A DNA stretch of 64,000 bases. Origin: Hyalella azteca (lineage: Eukaryota; Arthropoda; Malacostraca; Amphipoda; Hyalellidae). This document shows positions 35,743-46,979 of the stretch, piece after piece. The position numbers were made by a program, and so were the translations under genes. The notes under the pieces are model-generated. The model ran no database searches and was not told where the DNA came from. It saw nothing but the letters and a program-made list of their open reading frames with translations. Location of the stretch: positions 128,662 through 192,661 of the forward strand of contig NW_025944164.1 of assembly GCF_000764305.2 (NCBI RefSeq), written 5' to 3'. Position 1 is the stretch's first letter. Every line of letters begins with the position of its first letter.

Positions 35743-35749
35743 AGAATGT

Positions 35750-37000
35750 CTGGCCTGTGAGCAGAAGGCCGCTGAGCGGAGCTGGCATGAGGTCGGCCAA
35801 GATGCCCGCAAGGCCCTGCGAATTGCGTTAATTTATGTACACTGGCCGTCCAAACTCGGCCTCTTCTTGTATGGTTATATCGGAATTGAATACGAAATGC
35901 GACGGGGCTTCGTTATCCTAAGATTGTTGTACCTGACAAGTTAATAAGCTTTTGTTTTTGGTGTCCCGGCAGGCCCTATTGTCTTGCAGTCAATCTCCCT
36001 CCCGCTAGATTAGGATCAGAATAATGCGAGGAACTGAGATTCGTGGTGCTGGTATTCTGCGTGGAATCAGGCGTTTGTTGGTCACCGCTATTACTCAGTG
36101 CAGAATTGTTACCACTGTTACCTAGAGTGTGGTAGAAATAATTATTACCGGCGTGTCGTAGGTATTGTTTCACTATATTACCGGGTTTTTGAACATTTTC
36201 ACTTGATTGCCGGTGAGCGAAGTTACTCAAATAGTGTGGAATTTCTCAACAAGTTGTCTCATTTTTTAATTTTTTTCAAATCTCTTATAGAGAGTGTACC
36301 GAGTGGTTAATCGTTAAGTATTAATTGTTATTATCCAGTAAAAATCCTTCACAAAACATCTTGTCCAAACATAACGCTTTGCGTCTCAGTAACGTAAGAA
36401 GTGCGTCTCTCGATGTCACAGGTGGCTATTAATTAATTTTTATTCAAAGTAAAAAATGATAGAGACGGAACTTTTGCTTCAATGGAAGTAAAGTGGGAAC
36501 CGAACGTAATGTGGTCTTGCTTTCGTTTAAATAAAAAGAGTTATAACTTAGTTCTAAGATCGATCAGAGAATAAGGAAGGTAGGTTGTAAAAAATGATCA
36601 AAAATTTCAATAAAATTATTTTTCCCTTCAATTTTATGAAAACTTGTAAAATTGAGTTCGCATGAATTAATTATACCTCGCCCACCGCCAGAAACTGAGC
36701 GACGTTTCGAATTGCTATCGTCGCTGGAATGTCTGGCGTCAGACGAAAAAATTCCAATTATTTAAAAAAATTTTGATAAAAAAATTGTTTCAAATTTGAT
36801 GATGAAACTATTTTTATTTGGCACGAAATTGAAAGTGTGGGAAGGTTTTGCCAAAAAATAAATTCCGGTCGAAAAGGATTCCACGTGTGAAGAAAAGATT
36901 GCAATGTGAGCGCTTGACCCGAGCGCTGTTTTCTTAACAAGCAATCGCCATATAAGCGACCAGCCGCTGCCGCCCTGAGCACGTCAGCGCCGTCTTGCTC
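35750..37000. other. Stretch without a supported gene
   Basis: A G+C-richer patch follows the array (35750-35830). A minus-strand frame at 35976-36230 has N/S/T-rich composition but no known motif. Nothing else is supportable. Confidence 0.5.
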
Positions 37001-37003
37001 GAN

Positions 37004-37225
37004 TCACTATTTCCTGCACAAGCTCACTATTTCCTGCACGACATCAGCTCACTATTTCCTGCACAAGCTCACTATTTCCTGCACGACATCAGCTCACTAT
37101 TTCCTGCACAAGCTCACTATTTCCTGCACGACATCAGCTCACTATTTCTTGCACGACAGCAGCGCACTATTTCCTGCACATTAGTTCACTATTTTCTGCA
37201 CGACATCTGCTCACTATTTCCTGAA
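37004..37225 (+). repeat. 20/25-bp alternating minisatellite beside a single N
   Basis: Units cactatttcctgcacaagct (20-21 bp) and cactatttcctgcacgacat plus cagct (25 bp) alternate as a 45-bp higher-order repeat and decay to the right. A single ambiguous base (n) at 37003 marks the left boundary, so copy number here may be an assembly estimate. Confidence 0.9.
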
Positions 37226-37232
37226 TACCAAC

Positions 37233-37345
37233 CAACAATTTTAGTATATCAATTCAAAATTTCCAGGTAGACATCAACCAACAGTTTTCAGCCCGACATT
37301 GAGCAACAAATTCCAGGTTGACATCAACCAACAATTTACGACACA
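37233..37345 (+). repeat. Degenerate gacatcaaccaacaattt repeat
   Basis: About three diverged copies of a word with caaccaacaattt and ttccaggt[a/t]gacat follow the 45-bp array directly. Confidence 0.6.
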
Positions 37346-39520
37346 AAACCAACTAATTAATGAAAATTAGTGTAAAATAAAATTATGATGTCGACGCATT
37401 CAGGCTCATCTGAAGTACTAATAAATGTTATAGGCATCAAATAATAATATCATGACTACTTTACTAATCATTTTCATTTAAGTACGAATGAGTTTTTGCT
37501 CTTAGTCCTGACGTAAAACCATCAACTTAGCTTGAATTTTTTGTGCTGTGAAATGCATTTACTGGCTTCCCTTGGGAAAAGATTTTCTTATTTAACAACA
37601 TAGCTCTTGAATTTTTTCTACCGACTAGTTTTCTAAGAAACTGAAGTCCATTTAGAAAGATCCAGATGCTTGTGTTTCTCCATAAGTGAAGTATGAACAG
37701 CTAAACGCGGCCTGAGCTGTCAGGGCTTGGGAAAGCTGAAATGATCGCGTCTTGCTAAGGAACCGTTGGGAGGTTAAGATGGAAGTTACGTTAATTGAAA
37801 CGTTCAGGTCATGACTTTCTTAAGCCTTGTACTTAATGTACTATGTCCTTGAATATCGACAATCTTGGCCAATCTCAAATGATGCGAGTGATTTTCTTAT
37901 GATAATTAGGATTTATATACAAAAATATGAATATTTTACATAAATTAAAAATGTTTGTTTACCATTTGGATGAACCAATTTCAATTTGACTTTGAAACAG
38001 AACCTGTCCTACCATTTATTTTTGAGTGACTTTTGTATTATTGAGTGGCTTTTGGTCTCTCTCGAGTGCACGGACTGAATGGAATCGCAGTGTAAATTTT
38101 GCCATTCATGAATCTTTTGGTTTCATGAGTAAATTTCAACAACGACGTGACCTTCCAGAAACATTGAGTCAACTTATTCGACATACGTAGTTTATTTTAA
38201 ACTTGATTTAAATGTAATGTAATTCAATACTGTTGATGTCAAGTGTGTTCAGATTGCCCATTGACTTAAATTCCCGCTCGCTCACTGTCTGAAGAGCTTA
38301 CTCATTGCCCTCAGTTATTTGTTCACTGCCTAAAATACCTTCTCACTGCCTCGAGAACTTGTAATGTCTACATGCTCACTGCTTGATATTATTGATCACT
38401 GTTAATTGATACGTTTGCTCACCTTCGTTGATTGTTTGCAAGTTTCAGTCTCGGTGACCGCCACATTGCCAGTCAGATCGGCGCCCTTCGGAGCAAATCA
38501 ATTTATTGCTGAGTTAGTTTTCGTGCTTCCCATGTAGGCAGCCGAGTTCATGCTCAGAACCAATCGTCTGCCAACTAATATGAATGGATGGCATGTTAAA
38601 TAGGACCGTTAATCAATTAATAATCAAATACCAGAGGCAAGAAGCGATGGTAATTATTCTTATGAGGTTGGATGGAGCGCCACGGTCCGGTAGGCGTGCG
38701 TGCCGATCAAATAGCTTCGTAATTTGAATTTAGACGCGCATCGCACGACGGAAAGAAATTTATCGATAACCGGACTCTTTGTTTGGATATCAACTCCCGG
38801 GGAAAGACCATGAAAAATGTATTGTAATTCTGTTGATAAAAATTGATGCAATAATTAGGCATTTTTATTACACAAAAGTAACCAGAGATTGCGATCATCC
38901 GGTAATTCACCATAAGCTAAATTTTTCCAATATGCGACCTTTGATGGAACCCCAGGCAAAAGATGTGCTCAAAAATATCTTCTTCAATTCAATATTTATT
39001 TTCTCGCAAAATTCTTACGTAATTTTTTAGCCTATTTGTAGAATACACATTGGAAATGGCGTCGTCAGTGAGAGACGACGCAGTGCATGAGAATTGTACG
39101 AGTGTATCCCGCAGTCACCTCTGAAACGCAAGAAATTTGCTGGTCCACTTCAACCCTACCTCGTATTGCAAACCAAGTACCATAAAATAGCTCTACATTC
39201 CCCTTCATTACGATGATGGTCTACGAGTGATGATCGGATTCGGTCTTGGTGCAATAACACAATACATGGATGTTATAGTTCTATATATTTTCTACTTCAG
39301 TATTTTGTAATACTGAAGTATTTTGTTTTTGTTGCACGCTGTCCCGCAGCAGCACCGCCACGCACCACGCAGGGAACCTCGTCCGTCATTTGTCGCGCGT
39401 GACGCGGACAAGACGAGGTGTCGCTCCGACCACCTCCGCTGCCTGCCGATCGTCCAGTCGATAAAGCGCGTCGTAACACTCATAGAAATGAGTAGGACTT
39501 TGTCCCAATAGCGATGTACT

Positions 39521-39560
39521 TTTTGCCCTTAATTGTGTGGCTCATCCTGACTCAGTTTGG
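39521..39560 (-). repeat. GGGTCA-TGACCC family, solo end module (reverse)
   Basis: It reads ttttgcccttaattgtgtgg and ctcatcctgactcagtttgg, the complement of the module at 18052 with one change in each palindrome half. Confidence 0.65.
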
Positions 39561-40446
39561 CTCGATAAATGGGCGTAACAAAAGTACGTTCGGAAATTGA
39601 CTCACTATTTAGACAGTATGAACCATTCCTAGAACTGAGTGCTCAGTTTTTTTACATTTCTAACATGCCGTGTCGCCCTCACATTATATTTGTCGTTTAA
39701 GTGGCTATTTAGATTTTACTTCATCTATTACTTCATCAATTAGCTCAAATTAAATGCAGAGATAATATGAGGAATAAATTATATTTCGGTAGACCATGGA
39801 ATTTTGTGATTCTATTCGTTTCGTAAAGCGTGCGAGTTTGTCTATTTCAGAACATATTTTGAGATAGATTTTAGAAGATTAAAAAAAAGATAAAAAAATT
39901 TAGAAGATATATATTATTTTTTGTTTCAGAACATATTGTCTTCCCTTTATAATAATTCTAACATGTAATAATAATGTAAAATGAGTTTTGAAACATTATG
40001 ATATATTATTCAAACAAGTTGTTTCAGAATGTGTATCGGGGTCCCGAAGTAGAAATCATTCACCGAAAAATGAATCCGAAGAAAAATCATCCGAACGATT
40101 CCGCTGTTACTTGTTCATAATTCTGTTTCCGTGACCTCACTCTAGATCATCGAGAGCAATGATTTTTTCGACAAACACAAAACGTGCAAAAAAGAGATTT
40201 GCGTAAACTTTTGAACATTTCTAAGCTTCCAGCAATTAGCTGCAAGGTTTCCCTGATGCTCATGTCTGCTTTTATGCCGACGAGGAAGCTTGTCTCAGGC
40301 GATCTGTTGTGGCAGAAGCCGCTTGTTAGTGGTAAACGAAGCTACACTCGAAGAAATAAATGCGTCATTATGTCCAAATTGTGGCAAACTTTCTTACCTG
40401 CAGCACGAGCACGGAGCGGATGTAGCACTAATATGCTATGTTGCCA

Positions 40447-40505
40447 GATCAAACTGGGTCAAAATGACCCACACTAGCGCAAAGTGAATAGATATTTGGA
40501 CAATG
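40447..40505 (+). repeat. GGGTCA-TGACCC family, end module
   Basis: It has gatcaaactgggtcaaaatg and acccacactagcgcaaa, then atatttggacaatgtc, which resembles the atttggacaaggtgtc of the copy at 18606. The core palindrome is intact with spacer aaa. Confidence 0.65.
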
Positions 40506-42195
40506 TCCCAGTTATTTGCCTGTGTGATGTTGCTCACTTTTGTTCCGTAACTGCCGCACTGCGGTCGCCTCGGAACACGTGCTTGCGTTTGGAAGGCACG
40601 TTGTAACTCTCGCATTTGCAGGCCTCGCATTTCAATTATCACTTTGAAATACACGCAGAATTCGTCGAGAAAAATTCAGAAATTTTCTTTGTATTTCTCT
40701 CCGCAAGATTTGGAAATTTTGGCCTTGCTTCACTGTAATGTTTAGGGTCTGCAGCTTTTCAGTTGAGAAATTGTAATAAGCGATGACAACTGAATGGAAA
40801 AATTTTCATGCTGTTGTCAAAACCAATGCAAGACACTTTATAGAAGTTTTGATGTCGTATTGCGCCGACAATTAAATACCATCTCGGGTGTAAAGATGTT
40901 CTATTCTTAGCAAGCTTCATTAAAATTGAATTTATCTTGTGGAAAGAGCAATTTTGTTCCTTTCACGTACAAATTTTTGCAGGAACTTAACTAAACGCAA
41001 AAACCGTTGCAAGCTAATTTCCGGCTTGAATATATTCAACCAATGAATTTAGCTATAAAACTTACAATTGGAAAAGTATTTTTAAAAATCATATATTCCT
41101 TTTCACGGCGAATTACCAACTATATTTACCTATTCAGCATATATGATGCATGATAAAGACGAACCCTGGACTCGATTTGAGTGTTGCTTGCCATCCAAGT
41201 CCCATTACGGTGAGTGTTTCGCAGCACAGCATCACTTTTAGTTTTGAATATCATCTGTAAATTTAGTTTTGAATATCATCTGTACGGTTTTTTACACTTC
41301 CACAATTCTTGATGTACATTAGAAAATCGTTGCAGTTTTGTATGGTTTTCCTGAATGCGGTATCGATCTTGTGTTAGTTTTCTTTATGTTAGTTTCTTAT
41401 TGTTGAATGTGTGTGGTTGTACGAACATTAGGTACGCATACGACTTTTTTTTTAGTTGTTTTGTCCCTAGACAAACACGGGGAATACTTCGAGAACAAAC
41501 AGCCTCCAACAAACTGCTGGTAAGGTGCCGGCGACATGGGAGTCATAAGGACTGAGAAAGACTACCTAAAGAAAGAGGGGGTGTCAGGGTATATGGGTGG
41601 GGGGTGAAAAGGAGGGGAGAGTTGGGAGTAAAGGCAAATGACATACAAGCTAAAAGGCCAAAAGAGTCCCCCAAAATCACGCGATGTCTCCACCTCCCTC
41701 AAAACTAGTGCAGTCTAACACGTAGATGTGGATAGCACTCGGGAAGCCAATGAAACATTAATTTCTATTTACTTCCTTTGCATCCTTTACTTAAAACAGA
41801 ACTGTGAGAGTTCGCGAATGTCATGTTTCGATATCCATCAAAGTACACTATTTCAAAGCGCACAGAAATTTTTAAAATTCTAACATGTTGATGTGCACCG
41901 AAAATTCAAAATTACCATGCGCGTATCGTGGTGTTCGCTATCAATATCGCATCTGGTGAGAACTGAAAAGTGTATTTTTAGTTCTCATATTTCTATTTTC
42001 ACCCAGTGTATATATGTATAGGTTCTGTCATTCAAAGGCTTTTCTGACGATCATCTCCCTCTCTACTTTACTAGAAGCAGTCCAGTTTTCAAGAGTATAT
42101 ATGGCTTCTATTTTCAAGAGGCTCTACTCGATATCAGCTGCATATAGTTCAGCTTGAATAAATAAAGTAGCTTTTTAGTTTTCGTATGTTCTAAT

Positions 42196-42322
42196 CAGAG
42201 GTGGGCAGTATAGCGCGCTATATGTAGCGGCCGCTACATTTTCGGTAGCGGTAGCTACTGAAAATTTACGCAATTGTAGCGGTAGCGGCCGCTACATCTC
42301 AAAGAAGCGCTGCCCAGCTCTG
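42196..42322. mobile_element. 127-bp hAT-type MITE
   Basis: Terminal repeats are CAGAGGTGGGCAG and, on the other strand, CAGAGCTGGGCAG. The 8-bp flanks are gttctaat (42188-42195) and tttctaat (42323-42330), 7 of 8 matching, as expected for hAT insertions. The interior is rich in tagcggccgcta-type palindromes and has no coding capacity. Known hAT MITEs in animals share the CAGAG-TGGGCA start. Confidence 0.88.
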
Positions 42323-42324
42323 TT

Positions 42325-43550
42325 TCTAATATATCCAGGTTTAACTAAATATCAGCTTCTTAGCTAGTTAAAATGGTTTTCTATGAAGACAATGGTTGTT
42401 TGATTTCCTGGCTTTACTAAATATCAGCTGCCCCACTTCTTGAAGTAATATTTCTAGGCTTTACAAATTTGACGGGAGCTCGTCAATTTGTGGGACCGCC
42501 TCGGTCTCATTTCTATAACCAGCCTGGCCAGGTAAGAGGTTTGCGGTCACGGTCCGCCGTCACCGCTAATTCCTTCCTCAAGCCACTGATTTTCCAGGTG
42601 AGCGAACAAATTTACTTGGGATTTCCAAAATCCTGATGTCTTTCCAGGATTATCTCGAACCCACTGTACAGAAATGTACTTAATTGTAATGCTGATATTT
42701 TTCTACTGTGTTTTTTATTTCGATTACGTTTCTCTCTGAAAGCCACGAGACTGATTTTCTTTACATTATAAATCTAGTTTTTATTGTTGAAGCGTTGAAA
42801 GGTTATTTTGCTCATCAAATCTTTCATGTTGCTATTAAGTGGGCCATGTGCACAGCACGATTTCTCCCGGTTTAGAATAAATTCACGTTTACGCATTATA
42901 CGACGGTTCGAATGCAAAAGCTTGGAGAATTCGACCGCATTTTCAATAATGCCAAATTATTCGGGTATCCTGCCAGTTTTACGACGCCCGCCTCCCGATA
43001 ATCCCTGTGCTGAACCAATAAAATCCTCAACGCGCTCACTAAGATTGAACTTATGCCATCCATGTGGCAGTTTTATTGAAGAATAACCAAGTTATAAGGA
43101 GAAAAAGTCAATTATCTGCACATTTTATCCAAACCGCTAAAAAAGTTCGTGGCAGCTTGCACGTATTGATAGAATAGAGGATGGATTTTAAATCCAGGGC
43201 TGATGAAAGCAGAAATATGCGAAATTTTAGACTTATTTTCTTGCACTGACTCATTTCGGTGAAAACCACGAGGAAAATTTACCAGGTGCACTGTGCACAT
43301 ATTCTTATCATCTTTAAACACTAAAGCGAGAAAAAAATTCAATTCGTGTATGTTATTCCGATTAATTCTAAGGGAATGCAATCTAACGCATCAGTAGACA
43401 TTTGTTATTCTTTACACAATTTTGATGGGGGCTTTCGTTAAAGATGGAGATTGAAAGCGTATTGTTCAATTGTTGTCGCGTGGGTTTAGTTAAATCTTTA
43501 TCGTAAGTGCTCGAAAGAGCCGTTCATTGTTGGAACAAAGAAAGGTAATT
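42325..43550. other. Spacer, no gene seen
   Basis: Open frames at 42808-43086 and 43112-43381 show no domain that I can name. Their P/R or mixed composition is unremarkable. Confidence 0.5.
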
Positions 43551-43564
43551 TGTCTGCCATTCCC

Positions 43565-43800
43565 TTGTGAATAACGTCAATTGTTGACAATTTTCAGGGA
43601 ATTTACTCCAATTGTTGACAATTTCCATGGCAGTGAGGCTGTTTGTCGACAATTTCTATGGCAAAATGGCCATTTATCGACAATTTCCAGGGAAATGACA
43701 CCATTTGTTGGCACTCTCCATGAAATTGAAACTATTCGTCGATAAATCCAATGAAAGTGACGCTATGTCAAATATTTCAGGGAAGTAAAACCATTTTCTC
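43565..43800 (+). repeat. Degenerate about 35-bp repeat
   Basis: About six diverged units contain gttgacaatttcc or gtcgacaatttc, followed by atgg and a short g/a-rich link. Divergence is high, so this is an old array. Confidence 0.7.
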
Positions 43801-44506
43801 ACTATGATGGTGGAAGATAGTAACATTTACCAACTATTCCTTATGGATAACACAATTTAATGACTATTTTGATGTATGGGACATCTGTCATGCCAACAAT
43901 GTCTCTTCTAATATTCAAGAACTTTTCATCCACAAGCATTTCATAATTCATATTACTTCAAAAAGTTATTTATGAACAATGAATATATATTTAGTAGAAT
44001 ATCGAATGTAACGAGTTTTTAATTCATTAATATTTCTCTGCAAAATATTTTTTTGCTATTAGAAGCACAAACCTTTGTTGTTAACGTAAAGCATTCCAAG
44101 TCGGCATCACTATTATTCAGGTCGCGCTTCTTAAAATTAGCTCGAGTTGATCACGCGGATAGTGAGAATGGTGAGAAATATGCTTCACTGATATATGCAT
44201 GTTGCAAGGCAGATAACGTCTGTGGTGATGATGGTGTTCGCGATTCTTCACTGTTGAATCGTCATGCCAACGTTGATTTTGTATAGGATGGTGCATGGCG
44301 TGCCCAAAACTGGATTGCTTTAAATTCAACCTCAATAGGATTGAATTGATTTAAACTCAACCTCAACATAATTTAAACACAAGTTGAAAAAAATGCTCCT
44401 GCATAAACGCTGAAGTAATATTTCAGTATTTTGCGAGCGAAAAGCTTGTTTATTCCACTGAACTTCATGCTTTCTTGTCTAACTTGTTTGAAAATAAAAC
44501 ATCGCA

Positions 44507-44582
44507 TGCATGTGATGTTCAATTGCATGTGATCACATGCATGTGATGTAACAAATGAGACAGCAACGCTGTCTCATTTGTT
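44507..44582. repeat. Palindrome cluster with perfect 15-bp hairpin
   Basis: A catgcatgtgat-rich palindromic stretch, including the perfect gcatgtgatcacatgc, is followed by a perfect inverted repeat at 44550-44582. Its arms are aacaaatgagacagc and gctgtctcatttgtt with a 3-nt loop aac. Neither arm is part of a longer element that I recognise. Confidence 0.85.
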
Positions 44583-44780
44583 AAACGTTATTAAAAATAT
44601 ATTAATCTGTAAGAGCGTTGCTAAGACTCTTTAGCACATATAATCAAAATTATTACCCATTAAAAGCGTCGCTTAAAACGTTAATCTTAGATATCTAAAA
44701 TTATCACCCATTAAGAGCATCGCATGGACTATTAATAATATATTGAACATTATTACCCATAACTAGCGCCGCTAAGATGA
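44583..44780 (+). repeat. Degenerate about 65-bp repeat (ttacccat...gcgtcgct)
   Basis: Three to four units share attattacccattaaaagcg, ttgct/tcgct and ttaat words. A further partial copy (ttttattacccatt) occurs immediately after the 16-bp array at 45495, so that array seems to have grown inside or beside this older repeat. Confidence 0.6.
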
Positions 44781-45137
44781 AGAGATCATCACATGACACC
44801 GTTAACAATTTGAACGCTCGGGGCGTGCAGCGCATGCGCAATGACGTGCGTCCCTAGCGCGGCCTTCACGGTTATTCCGGCCTGCGTGCTCCGGCTCAGG
44901 CGCTGTCTCGGCGTGAACATTTTTGGGCGAAATAATGTGATTTTTGAGTTGAAAAAATGAAAAAATTGTAGTTTTTCTCCGAAATAGAAATGTGCATAAA
45001 TACTCGTGGTGAAAATATAAAAAATTTCAGTTTTTTCGAGATGGAAATATGCATAAATACTCATGGTGCTCAAGTGAGTTTTCTTGTGGTGAAACTTGGA
45101 GCTAAAAATCTGTATAATTAATTGAAGATACTGTAAT

Positions 45138-45494
45138 CTCTCTGATGCCCGAGCTCTCTCTGATGCCCGAGCTCTCTGATGCCCGAGCTCTCTGATGCCC
45201 GAGCTCTCTGATGGCCGAGCTCTCTGATGCCCGATCTCTCTCTGATGCCCGAGGTCTCTGATGCCCGAGCTTTCTGATGCCCGAGCTCTCTGATGCCCGA
45301 GCTCTCTGATGCCCGAGCTTTCTGATGCCCGAGCTCTCTGATGCCCGAGCTCTCTGATGCCCGAGCTCTCTGATGCCCGAGCTCTCTGATGCCCGAGCTC
45401 TCTGATGCCCGAGCTCTCTGATGCCCAAGCTCTCTGATGCCCAAGCTCTCTGATGCCCGAGCTCTCTGATGCCCGAGCTCTCTGATGCCCGATT
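45138..45494 (+). repeat. 16-bp minisatellite agctctctgatgcccg, about 22 copies
   Basis: This is a very regular 16-bp unit with single-base variants (cccaag, tttct, ggcc) and three units shifted by 2-4 bp. Three minus-strand frames stay open across it (longest 44789-45511) as a 16-residue super-repeat made of ASESSGIRELGHQRAR, because 48 nt returns to phase. The open frames are therefore expected by construction. Confidence 0.95.
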
Positions 45495-45499
45495 TTATT

Positions 45500-46675
45500 A
45501 CCCATTATCAATTATGAACGCCTCGTCTCGAAAGATAATCAAGCTCATCCGTCGGCACGGATACTCTCATCCATGTATCTTATCCGCAGTCGTTCTTTAA
45601 ATAATTACAACCTTATGAATTGTTCCATAGATTTATAACAAAGACTCGCACGCCATCAGAATTTAATATGAAGCCGAAAACAAGACGCGTTCATCATTCC
45701 TTTTAACGTCGCAGTCAAGTAAGGCGACTGCGGGGCCGCACTCAAAGGAATGTGGTGACTGTTGTCAAATAACGATGCGCTATTGTGCTCGTCATGTCCG
45801 TCTGTCCGTCCGTCTGTCTGTCCGTGACTTCACGGACGGACGAGAAAATGTGCTCTCTGTCACTCACTGCAGCGAGTACTGATTTAATTTTTTACCCTTA
45901 ATTGTATGGGTCATCCTGACAATATTTACCTCAATATTTGCAGCCCAATAAGTGCAAAATGCGCTATTAGTCCCGCGTTCATGAAGTGTGTAGCTGTTTG
46001 CACAATTTGACCCAGTCATTTTTCTAAGTGCATGCACAAGAAAATTTTACGAGATCACGAAATTTCACGATCTCAAATACTCAAAATGACGGTTTTATGC
46101 GATTTCTATGCATGATTTTGAATCTCACGCACTCACCGCGAGCAAATTTATCCTGCTGAAGGTCGTTTTTCAGCATTGATGTAAGTTATTCGTCCAGAAG
46201 TATCATTACCGAATTATATTTTAATTCTGCGTTTAAAAGAGATGGCTGCCGCTGAAAAATTAAGAGCGATATGTCCAAACGGCAGTTAGACTTGACCCCA
46301 CATCTCCATGACAAGCCTATCCAAATCCAGCTGTGTTCCTAGTATTTACAATCTATTAACTTCATTAGAAAAGATAAGCTAGTTCAATGCTATTTTTTAA
46401 ATATCATATTCCTCATTATCGGTCGTCTAATATATATGGTCTCGATTATTACATCTTGGCGAGTCATTGTCACTATGTTGGAATATCGGAAAATAATTAG
46501 GCCTATGAAAATATATTCAATATGTTAAAATTTTAGTCATAGTTTATTGATAACGAGTTGTCAAAAACCGGAATATGTGTGATATGTAGAATATGTGAGT
46601 ATGTATATGTAGAATATGTGTGAACATTCAGTAGCCAATAGATCAAGCATGAAGTTTCAGCAACTGGAGGTCGAA
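45500..46675. other. Spacer around a dispersed element, no gene seen
   Basis: Apart from the composite element at 45773-45920, I see only AT-rich DNA. A 44-bp stretch near 46566-46625 repeats agaatatgtg words. Confidence 0.5.
45773..45920 (+). mobile_element. Dispersed composite element, right half
   Basis: The core blocks (ctattgtgctcgtcatgtcc, a (tccg/tctg)n tract and the ctcactgcagcgag palindrome with one change) are followed by tttttacccttaattgtatg and ggtcatcctgac. That is the GGGTCA-TGACCC end module in reverse orientation. Read with the copy at 18606, where the module is on the left, it indicates inverted ends around one core. Confidence 0.7.
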
Positions 46676-46676
46676 G

Positions 46677-46975
46677 GTAGCCAATAGCCCAAGTATTAGT
46701 AGTTTGTAGTATCAGGATATCAGTTGTAGCCAATAGCTCGAGTATTGGCCTTCAGTATCAGGATATGTCAGTTGTAGCCAATAGCTCGAGTATTGGCCTT
46801 CAGTATCAGGATATCAGCTGAAACCAATAGCTCAAGTATTGGCCTTCAGTATGAGGATATGTCAACTGTAGCCAATGGCTCAAGTATTGGCCTTCAGTAT
46901 CAGGATATGTCAGCTGTAGCCAATAGCGCAAGTATTGGCCTTCAGTATGAGGATATATCGGCTGTAGCCAATAGA
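46677..46975 (+). repeat. 45/48-bp minisatellite, about 6 copies
   Basis: The unit contains gtagccaatagctcgagtat, tggccttcagtatcaggat and atgtcagtt. Loss of 3 bp (atgtca to atca) gives the 45-bp form. The period is a multiple of 3, so the plus frame 46793-46993 is an open 16-residue repeat (SSIGLQYEDMSTVANG). The leftmost units are diverged. Confidence 0.92.
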
Positions 46976-46979
46976 TCAG

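Larger units (their letters stand above)
37345..42190. other. Stretch without a supported gene
   Basis: A degenerate repeat of ctcactgcct words lies at 38275-38430. G+C-rich patches occur at 39330-39480 and 40540-40620. A frame at 40290-40487 contains CPNCGK but nothing else like a zinc-binding domain, and it runs into a dispersed repeat. A G-rich purine tract is at 41577-41640 (see findings). No gene recognised. Confidence 0.5.

Noticed and set aside
40290..40487. CPNCGK frame as a zinc-ribbon protein
   Set aside because: Only one CxxC pair is present, and the end of the frame is the dispersed GGGTCA-TGACCC repeat.
44789..45511. 240-codon minus-strand frame with ASESSGIRELGHQRAR repeats
   Set aside because: Three minus frames are open at once over the 16-bp array, so openness is a property of the unit.
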